The notes below the pieces were generated by a model, which did no database searches, was not told where the DNA came from, and saw nothing but the letters and a program-made list of their open reading frames with translations. A stretch of 64,000 bases of DNA from Bradyrhizobium ottawaense (lineage in GTDB: Bacteria > Pseudomonadota > Alphaproteobacteria > Rhizobiales > Xanthobacteraceae): positions 4,351,001 through 4,415,000 of the forward strand of contig NZ_LT629693.1 in assembly GCF_900099825.1 (NCBI RefSeq). The letters are read 5' to 3'. Positions 38,604 through 47,745 of this stretch are shown piece by piece. A program made the translations under genes and the position numbers. The stretch's first letter is position 1. Each line of letters opens with the position of its first letter.

Positions 38604-40103
38604 ATGTTTCCGAAGCCGAAATCCGTGCTGGTTCCGAATACCTATGCGTTCGAATCTGCCCCGATGGTGAAGGCGACCGGCTTCCGCGAATATGATGCGC
38701 GCTGGCTGTTCGAAAAGGAAATCAACCTGATGGGCATTCAGGCGCTGGGCATGGGGCTCGGTGCGCTGATTGCGGAACTTGGCGTCAAGCAGGAAATCGT
38801 CGTCGGCCACGACTTCCGCAGCTATTCGGCCTCGATCAAATACGCGCTGATGTCGGGCCTGATGGCGGCCGGCTGCAAGGTGCACGACATCGGGCTCGCG
38901 GTAACGCCGATGGCCTATTTCGCGCAGTTCGATCTCGACGTGCCCTGCGTCGCGATGGTCACCGCCTCGCACAACGACAACGGCTGGACCGGCGTCAAGA
39001 TGGGCGCCAACCGGCCGCTGACCTTCGGTCCCGACGAGATGACGCGGCTGAAAGCGATCGTGCTCAATGCCGAATTCAACAACAAGGCCGGCGGCGCCTA
39101 TCAATTCCACGAAAATTTCCCGGCGCGCTACATCGCCGATCTCACCGGGCGCACGAAAATCAAGCGCAAGCTCAAGGTCGTGGTCGCCTGCGGCAACGGC
39201 ACCGCCGGCGCGTTTGCGCCGCAGGTGATGGAAGCGATCGGCTGCGAGGTGATCCCGCTCGACACCGAACTCGACTACACCTTCCCGAAATACAATCCGA
39301 ACCCCGAAGACATGGAGATGCTGCACGCGATCCGCGATGCGGTACTCGAGCACAAGGCCGACGTCGGCCTCGGCTTCGACGGCGACGGCGACCGCTGCGG
39401 CGTGGTCGACAACACCGGCGAGGAAATCTTCGCCGACAAGGTCGGCGTCATGCTGGCGCGGGATATGTCGGCAATCCACAACAATGCGCAGTTCGTTGTC
39501 GACGTGAAGTCGACCGGATTGTTCGTGACCGATCCGGTGCTGCAGAAGCAGGACGCGCACACCACCTATTGGAAGACCGGCCATTCCCACATGAAGCGCC
39601 GCACCAACGAGCTTGGCGCGCTGGCCGGCTTCGAGAAATCCGGGCACTTCTTCTTCAACAAGCCGTACGGCCGCGGTTATGACGACGGTCTGGTTTCGGC
39701 GATTGCGGTCTGCGAGATGCTCGATCGCGCACCCGGCAAATCGATGGCGGACCTGAAAGACGCACTGCCGAAGACCTGGTCGTCGCCGACCATGTCGCCG
39801 CACTGCGCGGACGAAACCAAATACGGCGTCGTCGATGCGGTGGTGAAGCATTTCGAGGCGTTGCAGAAAGACGGCGAGAAAGTCGCAGGCCAGAAGATCC
39901 GCGATCTCGTCACCGTCAACGGCGTGCGCGTCACCGTCGAGGACGGCAGTTGGGGTCTGGTGCGGGCCTCATCCAACAAGCCGGAACTGGTTGTTGTGGT
40001 CGAGAGTCCCGTCAGCGAGCAACGGATGCGGGATTTGTTCGAGGCGATGGATTCGGTGCTGCGCACGCATCCGGAAGTCGGCGCGTATAACCAGAAGATT
40101 TAA
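38604..40103 (+). CDS. Phosphomannomutase/phosphoglucomutase
   Basis: 499 residues of the alpha-D-phosphohexomutase family, AlgC/ManB-like. The phosphoserine is Ser122 in TASHNDNGWTG, the Mg2+ loop is DGDGDR at 259-264, and the sugar-binding segment GFEKSGHFF is near 340. It interconverts hexose-6- and hexose-1-phosphates for surface polysaccharide or glycogen synthesis. Sequence does not settle glucose or mannose preference. It is near ugd and an acyltransferase, which fits a glycan role. Confidence 0.9.
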   Translation: MFPKPKSVLVPNTYAFESAPMVKATGFREYDARWLFEKEINLMGIQALGMGLGALIAELGVKQEIVVGHDFRSYSASIKYALMSGLMAAGCKVHDIGLAVTPMAYFAQFDLDVPCVAMVTASHNDNGWTGVKMGANRPLTFGPDEMTRLKAIVLNAEFNNKAGGAYQFHENFPARYIADLTGRTKIKRKLKVVVACGNGTAGAFAPQVMEAIGCEVIPLDTELDYTFPKYNPNPEDMEMLHAIRDAVLEHKADVGLGFDGDGDRCGVVDNTGEEIFADKVGVMLARDMSAIHNNAQFVVDVKSTGLFVTDPVLQKQDAHTTYWKTGHSHMKRRTNELGALAGFEKSGHFFFNKPYGRGYDDGLVSAIAVCEMLDRAPGKSMADLKDALPKTWSSPTMSPHCADETKYGVVDAVVKHFEALQKDGEKVAGQKIRDLVTVNGVRVTVEDGSWGLVRASSNKPELVVVVESPVSEQRMRDLFEAMDSVLRTHPEVGAYNQKI

Positions 40104-40105
40104 TT

Positions 40106-40196
40106 CGTCATTGCCGGGCTTGACCCGGCAATCCATCTTCTTGAAAGAGCAATTTACGAAGGTAGATGGATACGCGGGTCAAGCCCGCGTATGACA
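40106..40196. repeat. Intergenic palindrome, family A
   Basis: CGTCATTGCCGGGCTTGACC at the start and GGGTCAAGCCCGCGTATGAC at the end, with inner GATGGAT/ATCCATC pairing. It completely fills the gap between the convergent mutase and MCP genes, 2 bp after one stop and 4 bp from the other. Confidence 0.88.
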
Positions 40197-40200
40197 ATCC

Positions 40201-41670
40201 CTACGCCACGTGCAGCGAACCCAGAAAATTGCCGACCTCGGACTTCAGGCGGTCGGATTGCGACGACAGGCCGTTGGCGGCATCCAGCAGCTTTGACGTC
40301 GCCCGGCCGGCCTGTTCGGAAGCGCGGCTGACGCTGAGGATGTTGTCGTTGACCTCCCGCGTGCCGTCGGCGGCCTGCTGCACATTGCCGGCGATTTCCC
40401 GGGTTGCGGCACCCTGCTGATCGACGGCGGCGGCGATTTCGTTGGAGATCTCGTCGATCTCGGCAATGGTGCCGCCGATCGCCTGGATGGCGTTGACGGC
40501 CTCGGTGGTGGCGTTCTGGATATCCTGGATTTGCGTCGAGATCTCTTCGGTCGCCTTGGCGGTCTGGTTGGCCAGCGCCTTGACCTCACTGGCGACCACG
40601 GCGAATCCGCGGCCGTGCTCGCCGGCGCGGGCCGCTTCGATCGTGGCGTTCAGCGCCAGCAGATTGGTCTGGCTGGCGATGTTCTGGATCAGCGTCACCA
40701 CTTCGCCGATTTTCTGGGTGCCGGCGGCAAGCCCTTCGACCACGCTGTTGGTGCGGCGCGCTTCGCTGGCGGCCTTGTTGGCGATTTCGGCCGAACGCGT
40801 CACCTGCTGGGCGATGCTGTTGATCGACGCCGTGAGTTCCTCGGTCGCCGACGCCACCGTTTCCACGTTCGACGAAGCCCGGTTCGACGCCGAGGCTGCT
40901 GCCGCCGTCTGCCGCGTGGTTTCCGCGTTGCTGCTACTCATCGAGGAGGACAGGCCCTGCATCTCGCTGGCGGCTATCGCAACCGCCTCAACGATACCGC
41001 CGATCTTGCGTTCGAAGCCGGCCGCGAGTTCGCGTCGCGCCGCGTCGCGATCCTGCTTGGCTTGCCGGTCTGCCTCGGTGCGATCGACATTGGCGCGGGC
41101 TGCGGCGGCGCTGGCCGCTTCCGCCTCGGCGGTTTTCTCCGCGGAGGTCTCGAACAGTCGCGACAACGTCAGCGAGAGCCAGATCAGCACGCCGGCCTCG
41201 ATCAGCAGAATGACGGCGTGAAGCACGACGCGGCCGAAGTCGGCGCCGCCGGGATAGATCGCGGCCGGCAGCAGGGAATTCAGCACCAATTGATGCAGCG
41301 CGACCGCCACCGTGCCGGCGATGATCGGGCGATAATCGCAATAGGCGACAAGACAGGCGAGTGCGGCAAAGAAGTACATGTGCATGTCGATCTGCCAGGC
41401 GTGCCCCGCGAGCTGGAAGGCAAACACCGACACGCCGCCCATCAGGGCGAGGGCAAAGATCAGGCGGGTGGAAAGTCCGTTGCCGGACGCGCGCCACGAT
41501 ACCGTCGCGGCCAGCGCCATCGCCATCATGACGGCGCCGGGTACGATCCAGCCGGTGCCGCGCATCATGCCGATGGTGACGGCAATCGGCACGTGCAGCC
41601 ACAGCACCGCAAGCAGCGTCTTGCTGGTGGTCTCGCGTAGGTTTGCCAGATCATCGCTTTCGATGGTCAT
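40201..41670 (-). CDS. Methyl-accepting chemotaxis protein with integral membrane sensor region
   Basis: 489 residues. Instead of a periplasmic ligand domain the first 190 residues form about six closely spaced membrane helices ([19 protein letters not shown] to [16 protein letters not shown]). A short coiled coil and the full cytoplasmic signalling domain follow, with the hairpin tip [15 protein letters not shown]. There is no HAMP domain, as the helical stretch joins straight to the signalling domain. It may sense a membrane-related signal such as energy state, which is speculation. The start is the ATG at 41670. Confidence 0.9.
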   Translation of the reverse strand: MTIESDDLANLRETTSKTLLAVLWLHVPIAVTIGMMRGTGWIVPGAVMMAMALAATVSWRASGNGLSTRLIFALALMGGVSVFAFQLAGHAWQIDMHMYFFAALACLVAYCDYRPIIAGTVAVALHQLVLNSLLPAAIYPGGADFGRVVLHAVILLIEAGVLIWLSLTLSRLFETSAEKTAEAEAASAAAARANVDRTEADRQAKQDRDAARRELAAGFERKIGGIVEAVAIAASEMQGLSSSMSSSNAETTRQTAAAASASNRASSNVETVASATEELTASINSIAQQVTRSAEIANKAASEARRTNSVVEGLAAGTQKIGEVVTLIQNIASQTNLLALNATIEAARAGEHGRGFAVVASEVKALANQTAKATEEISTQIQDIQNATTEAVNAIQAIGGTIAEIDEISNEIAAAVDQQGAATREIAGNVQQAADGTREVNDNILSVSRASEQAGRATSKLLDAANGLSSQSDRLKSEVGNFLGSLHVA

Positions 41671-41706
41671 TCCCAGTCCCCCGATTGAGTTCGAAAAGTA
41701 TGTGTT

Positions 41707-41871
41707 CTATTTCGCGAAGCAGGTGGCGATCGCCTGCGGATCCATCGTCAGCCAGGCGCCGGCTTGTCGTCGTCTCGTCAGCCCGTCATGATCGTCCGGA
41801 CGCACCACCAGCAGCGCGGGCAGCGCAGACATCCCGACATGGCGGCATTGGCGGATGCGGCCCCGCTCCAT
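41707..41871 (-). CDS. Possible 54-residue small protein upstream of the MCP
   Basis: An ATG frame at 41871 runs to a TAG at 41707, 36 bp before the MCP start on the same strand. The product begins MERGRIRQCRHVGMSALPAL and ends QAIATCFAK. It has no clear ribosome binding site and no recognised family; its composition is protein-like (AGAWLTMDPQAI). It could also be a decayed end of a larger gene. Confidence 0.3.
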   Translation of the reverse strand: MERGRIRQCRHVGMSALPALLVVRPDDHDGLTRRRQAGAWLTMDPQAIATCFAK

Positions 41872-41977
41872 CGCGTGAAGGTATCGTGATGAAGCTAATT
41901 GCGCGTAAATGGATAGGTTAATGGATTGTTTAAATGCGATCCCGTGCGACTACGGCCGGTCGAGCGGCATATTCAGC

Positions 41978-42096
41978 CGTCATACCCCGCGAATGCGGGT
42001 ATCCAGTACGCCGCGGCCTATCGATTCTAATCGGACCGCTCTGGAATACTGGATCGCCCGCACCAGTGCGCAATCGCGCACAAGGCGGGCGATGAC
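41978..42096. repeat. Intergenic palindrome, family B
   Basis: CGTCATACCCCGCGAATGCG at 41978, GGCGGGCGATGACCG near 42096, with inner CCAGTA/TACTGG and a GTGCGCAATCGCGCAC stem. It lies 8 bp from the Lrp-type stop. Besides this element and the small frame at 41707-41871, the gap 41671-42104 holds nothing I can support. Confidence 0.85.
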
Positions 42097-42104
42097 CGTG
42101 TCCG

Positions 42105-42605
42105 TTACGCCGCCGGCACCGGCAAGGCGGTAACCGACTTGATCTTCTCCATCGCAAAGCGCGAGGTGACGTTCTTCAATGGTACGGCGCTGATCAGCTT
42201 TTTGTAGAACACGTCATAGGCCGGCATGTCCGCGACCACGACGCGCAGCATGTAATCGACGTCGCCGGCCATCCGGTAGAATTCCATTACCTCGGGCATG
42301 GCGCTGACAGCGCCCGCGAAGGTCTTCAGCCACGCCTCGGAATGATCGGCGCTCTCGACCGAGACGAATACCGAAATGCCGAGCCCGATCTTGTTCTGAT
42401 CGACCAGGGCGACCCGGCGCAGGATCACGCCATCGGCCTCAAGCCGCTGGATCCGCTTCCAGCACGGCGTCGAAGACAGCCCGACCCGGTCGCCGATCTC
42501 GGCCACCGACAGGGAGGCGTCTTCCTGCAGCACGGTCAGGATTTTGCGGTCGATGGCGTCGAGGCGGCGATTGGCTTCAGGGATTTGAATGGCTAGGTCG
42601 GTCAT
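42105..42605 (-). CDS. Lrp/AsnC family transcriptional regulator
   Basis: 166 residues. An N-terminal winged helix-turn-helix (DRKILTVLQEDASLSVAEIGDRVGLS, then STPCWKRIQRLEADGVI) is joined to the alpha/beta RAM domain that binds amino acids and assembles octamers (VFVSVESADHSEAW, MAGDVDYMLRVVVADM). The effector and target genes are unknown; the upstream AT-rich stretch (42606-42660, ATATATAG) could hold its own promoter and an autoregulatory site. Confidence 0.93.
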   Translation of the reverse strand: MTDLAIQIPEANRRLDAIDRKILTVLQEDASLSVAEIGDRVGLSSTPCWKRIQRLEADGVILRRVALVDQNKIGLGISVFVSVESADHSEAWLKTFAGAVSAMPEVMEFYRMAGDVDYMLRVVVADMPAYDVFYKKLISAVPLKNVTSRFAMEKIKSVTALPVPAA

Positions 42606-42674
42606 GAGAAAAATGTTCCATAGAAGAGGTTTATCTACCTCATATATAGAAAAATCTTCTCGTGCAAGTCCCCG

Positions 42675-43652
42675 CTAGCGACCCGTCCGAGCCGCATCGG
42701 CCCCTTGGTTTTGGCTCAAAAGTGCTTCAACTTCAGCACGTTGCGGGGCCGCGAAGGCGCCCCCGAACCGGGTGCATTTCAGCGCTGCGGCGGCGGAGGC
42801 GAATCGGAGCGCCTGCCGCAGTTCCTGCTTCTCGGTGATCGCGAGCGCGAAGGCGCCATGGAACACGTCGCCGGCGCCCAGCGTATCCACGGTGTGGACC
42901 GGGAAGGCCGGCGTCTCCTGGATGGCCCCGTGCTCGTCGAGCCAGATGGTGCCCTGGGGCCCCCGCGTACCCGCCAGAAACGACTTGGTCAGCTTGGCGA
43001 TCTTGTGCAGCGCCTTGGCATCGTCGGCGACAGCGGCGGTCTCCTGCAGCGGTTCGCTCGAGAACACCAGATGCGAGGACGCGTTCAGCAACCCCTCGCG
43101 CAGCGACATCGCGCGGTCGACGTCGACGATGACGGGGATGCCGCGCCGGACGGCTTCGGCGCAAAGGTCGGTGCAGAACTCCGCACAGCGGCTTTCGGTG
43201 AGAATGGCGGCGCAATCGTCCAGCAGCGTCTCGGTGGGCGGCAGGTGAACCTTCCAGAGCTCCGGATCGCGGAAGGTCACGATGGTGCGCTCGCCGCTCG
43301 GGTCGATCATGATGGCCGAGATCGGCGTCACGAGGCCCGGCATGTGGACGACGTGCTTGGTCTCGATGCCCTCATGCGCGAGCTTGTCGAGGATATACCG
43401 GTCCGAAGTGTCACGGACATCGCCCATCGGCCCGCAGATCGAGGCGCGGCCGCCGAGCCGCACGATGCCGATGGCGGCATTGAGGGCATTGCCGCCGCAG
43501 ATCTGCTCGAAATGGGTGGCGTTCTCCTTGGAGCCGCGGGCGGGAACGCCGCTGACGCGGAAAGTCAGGTCGCGCACCGGCATTCCGATGCAGAGGATAC
43601 GGGGCGGGATTTTGGGGGCCTTGTCGTGAAAGTTCATCCGGGAATCCGTCAT
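42675..43652 (-). CDS. PfkB-family carbohydrate kinase
   Basis: 325 residues of the ribokinase fold: N-terminal GGNALNAAIGIVRLGG sugar-binding signature and C-terminal DTLGAGDVFHGAFA with the catalytic Asp and anion hole. The N-terminal pattern (PVRDLTFRVSGVPARGSKEN) resembles the YihV sulfofructose kinase branch, but there is no sulfoglycolysis gene nearby, so the substrate remains open. Start ATG at 43652; an alternative Met is five residues in. It is downstream of nudC and the HIT gene on the same strand with a 66-bp gap. Confidence 0.88.
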   Translation of the reverse strand: MTDSRMNFHDKAPKIPPRILCIGMPVRDLTFRVSGVPARGSKENATHFEQICGGNALNAAIGIVRLGGRASICGPMGDVRDTSDRYILDKLAHEGIETKHVVHMPGLVTPISAIMIDPSGERTIVTFRDPELWKVHLPPTETLLDDCAAILTESRCAEFCTDLCAEAVRRGIPVIVDVDRAMSLREGLLNASSHLVFSSEPLQETAAVADDAKALHKIAKLTKSFLAGTRGPQGTIWLDEHGAIQETPAFPVHTVDTLGAGDVFHGAFALAITEKQELRQALRFASAAAALKCTRFGGAFAAPQRAEVEALLSQNQGADAARTGR

Positions 43653-43718
43653 GCCGGCTCCGCTGTGTGCCGGAACCTTGGTCCGGGGTTAATCGACTGA
43701 ACCATGGCCGGGTTCCCG

Positions 43719-44669
43719 CTATGCGCCGGTATCGTTGCCCCCATGCACCCAGCGGCCGATCAGATGGTGCGCGATCGCGAACGGGTGCGCGGCAAACAGG
43801 CCGTCGGGATGCTCCCGCTTGTGCATCAGGGTCGCCTCGGCGCGGGTGAACCAGCGCGCATCCTCGAGTTCCGCACGGTCGACGACGATATCCTCCGTGG
43901 TGGCGCGCGCGGTGCACCCGATCATCAGCGATGACGGGTAGGGCCAAGGCTGCGTCATGTAATAGTTCACGTCGGTGCAGCGGATCCCGGATTCCTCGAA
44001 AATCTCGCGGCGGACCGCGTCCTCGATGGTCTCGGCCGCCTCGACGAAACCGGCCAGGCACGAATACATCCCCGGCATGAACTGCTTCTGGCGGCCGAGC
44101 AGGATTCGGTCGCCATGGGTGACCAGCATGATCACGACCGGATCGGTGCGCGGAAAATGCTCGGCCTTGCAGTTCGGGCATTCACGCTTCCAGCCGCCTT
44201 CCTTCATCGAGGTGCGGGTGCCGCAATTGGCGCAGAAGCCGTGGCGCTGATGCCAGGTCACCATCGATTTGGCCATCGCGATCGCAGAGAGTTGCTCGAC
44301 CGGAGCCAGTCCCTGCATCGCCATGCCGCGCAGCTCGGTGATGGCGACGTCGTCGCGGCCGACCAACTTTTCCGCCGCCTGTGCCGCGATGCCCATGCCG
44401 AACAGCGGCGCGCCGTCGCGCAGCCCCAGGAAGATCGTGCCGGGGTTGGCGCCGAGTTTCACCGCCTCGTCGATGCCAAGCAGCAGCCGCGGGCCACTGG
44501 CTTCCTGCTTCACCACCAGCGAATCGCGATAGATCACATAAGCGCGGGCGTCGCGGTGGCCTTCCAGCGCGAACAGTTTTTCGTCGTTGCTGCGCAGATG
44601 CGCGGCGCGGTCGAGAACGTGGGTAACGAAAGCAGGCTTTCCGAGCGGATACTTATCGAATGCAGACAT
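43719..44669 (-). CDS. nudC: NAD(H) pyrophosphatase / RNA NAD-decapping hydrolase NudC
   Basis: 316 residues. It splits NADH to NMNH and AMP, and in bacteria also removes NAD caps from RNA. A four-cysteine zinc ribbon (FCANCGTRT and RECPNCKAEHF) precedes the Nudix box GFVEAAETIEDAVRREIFEESGI-type helix, here GFVEAAETIEDAVRREI followed by FEESGI, and the NudC-specific SQPWPFPxS-like segment reads TQPWPYPSSLM. The start is the ATG at 44669. Only 3 bp separate it from the HIT gene stop, so the two are surely co-transcribed. Confidence 0.95.
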   Translation of the reverse strand: MSAFDKYPLGKPAFVTHVLDRAAHLRSNDEKLFALEGHRDARAYVIYRDSLVVKQEASGPRLLLGIDEAVKLGANPGTIFLGLRDGAPLFGMGIAAQAAEKLVGRDDVAITELRGMAMQGLAPVEQLSAIAMAKSMVTWHQRHGFCANCGTRTSMKEGGWKRECPNCKAEHFPRTDPVVIMLVTHGDRILLGRQKQFMPGMYSCLAGFVEAAETIEDAVRREIFEESGIRCTDVNYYMTQPWPYPSSLMIGCTARATTEDIVVDRAELEDARWFTRAEATLMHKREHPDGLFAAHPFAIAHHLIGRWVHGGNDTGA

Positions 44670-44672
44670 ATT

Positions 44673-45098
44673 TCAACCCAACCAGATCTTGCGGCGAAGT
44701 GCGCTGATGAAATTCTGTACTTCCTCGGCGTCATGCGGCAGCGGCGGCATCACGCCCCAGACCGGACGCGGCCAGGCGGCATCGTTCGACCGCCGTGCGA
44801 TGACGTGGACATGGAGCTGCGGCACCAGATTGCCCAATGCCGCGATGTTCAGCTTGTCGCATTGGGTGACCTCTTTCAGCGCTTTCGCGACCCGGGAGAT
44901 TTCGGTCATCAACTGCGCCTGTTCGACCTCGTTGAGGTCGATGATTTCCACCGCATTGTTCCGGCGCGGCACCAGCAGCAGCCACGGATAATGCGCGTCC
45001 TTGATCACCAGCACCCGGCACAGCGGCAGGTCGCCGATATCGATGGTGTCTTTCTTGAGCTGGGAGTGCAGCGACCAGTCGGAGGCGTCAGAGGGCAT
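44673..45098 (-). CDS. HIT-family nucleotide-binding protein
   Basis: 141 residues. The histidine triad reads QLHVHVIAR, and the DLPLCRVLVIKDAHYPWLLLVPRR strand pair forms the nucleotide pocket. HIT proteins hydrolyse adenylylated or dinucleotide substrates such as AMP-lysine or Ap4A. Its place directly before nudC suggests a shared role in nucleotide housekeeping. The start is the ATG at 45098. Confidence 0.92.
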   Translation of the reverse strand: MPSDASDWSLHSQLKKDTIDIGDLPLCRVLVIKDAHYPWLLLVPRRNNAVEIIDLNEVEQAQLMTEISRVAKALKEVTQCDKLNIAALGNLVPQLHVHVIARRSNDAAWPRPVWGVMPPLPHDAEEVQNFISALRRKIWLG

Positions 45099-45179
45099 AA
45101 CAGTTCCCGTACCCGATGCATGTCGGGCTTATAAAGTGCCTTCTTGTTGGGGGCACTCATACCGTTTCATATCAAGGCA

Positions 45180-45277
45180 TCATCATCCGCGAAAGCGGAT
45201 GATCCAAACCCCCGCGGCCTTGCCGTTTTCGGTCGGGCCGCGGGGTACTGGATACCCCGCTTTCGCGGGGTATGACA
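45180..45277. repeat. Intergenic palindrome, family B
   Basis: TCATCATCCGCGAAAGCGGA to GCTTTCGCGGGGTATGACA with an inner CCCGCGGCC/GGGCCGCGGGG stem. It lies between the HIT gene start and the SRP RNA, which diverge. Confidence 0.82.
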
Positions 45278-45326
45278 GGGAAAGCCCCGCTTGCTTTCCG
45301 GCCCTTTTGGCCCCAAATAAGGACCG

Positions 45327-45420
45327 GGAGATTGGCGGTGGACGAGCCTCTCGCCAACCGGGTCAGGTCCGGAAGGAAGCAGCCCTAACGAGGTCCGGAT
45401 CGGGTCGCTCGTCAGTCTCC
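45327..45420 (+). ncRNA. ffs: Signal recognition particle RNA (small bacterial 4.5S type)
   Basis: About 94 bases with the Ffh-binding core GGTCAGGTCCGGAAGGAAGC at 45361-45380 followed by AGCCCTAACGAG, the universal SRP asymmetric loop. The outer stem pairs GGAGATTGGCGGTGGACGAG with the 3' GCTCGTCAGTCTCC. It works with Ffh to target membrane proteins. A T-rich stretch after CCTACCTG (45426 on) may end the transcript. It is located just before dnaX, as in many alphaproteobacteria. The ends are approximate. Confidence 0.95.
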
Positions 45421-45531
45421 TACCTGTTTTTCGAGCGAAAAGCGCATGGAAGCGGCCAGTTCGTACCGTGCGCTTAATTTCGTTCCTTTCCGCAAGCCGG
45501 CCTTGAGAGACAATCAATTGCGGATCGACCG

Positions 45532-47397
45532 ATGAGTGATGCTGGCGCTCCCCCCGATCATCCCGATAGCGCCAGCCAGGGCGGTTTCGCGCTTGGCGGC
45601 GCGCCGGACGCGACAAAACCCTACCGGGTGCTGGCGCGCAAATACCGCCCCTCCAGTTTTGACGACCTGATCGGCCAGGAGGCCATGGTCCGCACCGTTT
45701 CGAATGCGTTCGAAACCGGGCGAATTCCGCAGGCCTGGATTCTGACCGGCGTCCGCGGGGTCGGCAAAACCACCACGGCGCGGATTCTCGCCCGCGCGCT
45801 GAACTACGAAAAGCCCGACGGGTCAGTGAAGGGGCCGACCATCCACATGCCGGATCTCGGCGTGCATTGTAAGGCGATCATGGAAAGCCGGCACATGGAC
45901 GTGCTGGAAATGGACGCTGCCTCCCATACCGGCGTCGACGACGTGCGCCAGATCAATGACAGCGTGCGCTATGCGCCGGCCAGCGCGCGCTACAAGGTCT
46001 ACATCATCGACGAAGTCCACATGCTGTCGACCGCGGCCTTCAACGCCTTCCTGAAGACGCTGGAGGAGCCGCCGGAACACGCCAAGTTCGTGTTCGCCAC
46101 CACCGAAATCCGCAAAGTGCCGGTCACGGTGCTGTCGCGCTGCCAGCGTTTCGACCTGCGCCGGGTCGAGGCCGACGTGCTGATGACCCATCTCGGCAAC
46201 ATCGCCACCAAGGAAAACGTCGAGGTCGAACCCGAGGCGCTCGGCATCATCGCCCGCGCCGCAGAAGGCTCGGTGCGCGATTCGCTGTCGCTGTTCGATC
46301 AGGCGATCGCGCATGCGGCGGGTACGGTGCGCGCCGACGCGGTGCGGCAGATGCTGGGCCTCGCCGACCGCACCCGCGTGATCGACCTGTTTGATTCGCT
46401 GGCGCGCGGCGACATCGCCAGCGCCTTCAACGAATTCCGCGCCCAATACGACGTCGGTGCCGATCCGGTCGTGGTGCTGAGCGACCTCGCCGAATTCGTC
46501 AACTTCGTCACCCGCGTGAAGATCGTTCCTGCTACCGCCGACAATGTCGCCTTCGGCGAGACCGAGCGCGTCCGCGCCCGCGAATTCGCATCCAAGCTGT
46601 CGATGCGGGTGCTGTCGCGGATGTGGCAGATGCTGCTCAAGGGCATCACCGAGGTGCAGACTGCGACGCGGCCGGCGGCCGCGGCCGAAATGGTGCTGGT
46701 GCGCATCGCCTATGTCGCCGACCTGCCGACGCCGGACGAAGCGATCAGAATGATCGAGCAGAACGGCGGCGGCGCGCAGGCGGCCGCCAGCGCCTCGGCG
46801 TCGCGATCGGCACCGGCTTCGACAGCGTCGTCGTCTTCGTCCGCGGCTTCGTCGTCGATGTCTTCCTCGCCGATGCGCGTGCCCACGTCGCCGCGAAGCG
46901 GCGCCGAAGCATCCGCGCGCCCGCAAATGATGGCGCCTCAGCCTGAGGCGAATTCCGCGCCGGCGGCATTGCGGATCACGAGTTTTCCGCAGCTCGTCGC
47001 GCTGGCCGGCGAGAAGCGCGATATCATGGCCAAGACGGCGCTGGAGTCCGACATGCGGCTGGTCCGTATCGAGGACGGGCGGCTGGAAGTGGCGCTGGAG
47101 CGCAACGCCGCGCGGGGGCTGGTCAACGATCTCTCCCGCAAGCTGGAACAGTGGACCGGACGGCGGTGGACCGTGATCGTGTCCAACGAGGCCGGCGAAC
47201 CGACGCTGCGTTCGCAGAACGAGGTCAGGAAGAACGAGCAGGCCCGCGCCGCGGAAGCCGATCCACGGGTGCAGGAAGTGCTGGCGAGGTTTCCCGGCGC
47301 CAAAGTCGTCGAAGTGCGCAAACTTGCCGCCGAGCCGCCGGAATCCGATGCTACCGGGGAAGACCCCGCTGAGAGTTCCGACAGCGACGACGATTGA
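45532..47397 (+). CDS. dnaX: DNA polymerase III subunit gamma/tau
   Basis: 621 residues. Clamp-loader ATPase: Walker A GVRGVGKTTT at 73-82, Walker B YIIDEVHML near 158, sensor ATTEIRKVP, and the SRC arginine finger motif VLSRCQRF. The three extra zinc-binding cysteines of E. coli DnaX are missing; only one is left (GVHCKAI). After residue 400 a Ser/Ala-rich linker leads to the tau C-terminal domain (LRITSFPQLVALAGEKRDI). No slippery frameshift site was identified. It is first in a dnaX-ybaB-recR operon, 25 and 37 bp gaps. Confidence 0.96.
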   Translation: MSDAGAPPDHPDSASQGGFALGGAPDATKPYRVLARKYRPSSFDDLIGQEAMVRTVSNAFETGRIPQAWILTGVRGVGKTTTARILARALNYEKPDGSVKGPTIHMPDLGVHCKAIMESRHMDVLEMDAASHTGVDDVRQINDSVRYAPASARYKVYIIDEVHMLSTAAFNAFLKTLEEPPEHAKFVFATTEIRKVPVTVLSRCQRFDLRRVEADVLMTHLGNIATKENVEVEPEALGIIARAAEGSVRDSLSLFDQAIAHAAGTVRADAVRQMLGLADRTRVIDLFDSLARGDIASAFNEFRAQYDVGADPVVVLSDLAEFVNFVTRVKIVPATADNVAFGETERVRAREFASKLSMRVLSRMWQMLLKGITEVQTATRPAAAAEMVLVRIAYVADLPTPDEAIRMIEQNGGGAQAAASASASRSAPASTASSSSSAASSSMSSSPMRVPTSPRSGAEASARPQMMAPQPEANSAPAALRITSFPQLVALAGEKRDIMAKTALESDMRLVRIEDGRLEVALERNAARGLVNDLSRKLEQWTGRRWTVIVSNEAGEPTLRSQNEVRKNEQARAAEADPRVQEVLARFPGAKVVEVRKLAAEPPESDATGEDPAESSDSDDD

Positions 47398-47421
47398 TCG
47401 ATAGACGAGTCTTAAGGAAAC

Positions 47422-47745
47422 ATGATGGCTGATTTTCTCGGCATGATGAAGCAGGCGGCGCAACTGCAATCCAAGATGCAGGCGATGCAGGAAGAGCTCG
47501 GCAATGTCGAGGTCGAGGGCATTTCCGGCGGCGGGCTGGTCGCCGTGCGCATGACCGCGAAGATGGAAGTGAAAGGCGTCAAAATCGATCCGTCACTGAT
47601 GAAGGCCGAGGAGCGCGAGGTGCTCGAAGACCTGCTGGTGACCGCGCATAATGACGCCCGCCGCAAGGCGGAGGCGGCGATGCAGGAAAAGATGCAGGCG
47701 CTGACCGGCGGGCTTGGTCTGCCGCCAGGTCTTGGTCTTACTTGA
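47422..47745 (+). CDS. ybaB: YbaB/EbfC family nucleoid-associated protein
   Basis: 107 residues. Long N-terminal helix (FLGMMKQAAQLQSKMQAMQEEL), central beta strands (GGGLVAVRMTAKMEVKGV) and a C-terminal helix form the dimeric DNA-binding tweezers of this family. It is the middle gene between dnaX and recR, the order conserved across bacteria. An AAGGA site precedes tandem ATGs at 47422 and 47425. The last codons lie in a tandem 18-bp repeat. Confidence 0.95.
   Translation: MMADFLGMMKQAAQLQSKMQAMQEELGNVEVEGISGGGLVAVRMTAKMEVKGVKIDPSLMKAEEREVLEDLLVTAHNDARRKAEAAMQEKMQALTGGLGLPPGLGLT

Noticed and set aside
40106..40196. Bidirectional intrinsic terminator between convergent genes
   Set aside because: Stable stems are present but no T-run follows either side; the same repeat also lies between tandem genes, so it was kept as a repeat. 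An effect on transcript ends is possible.
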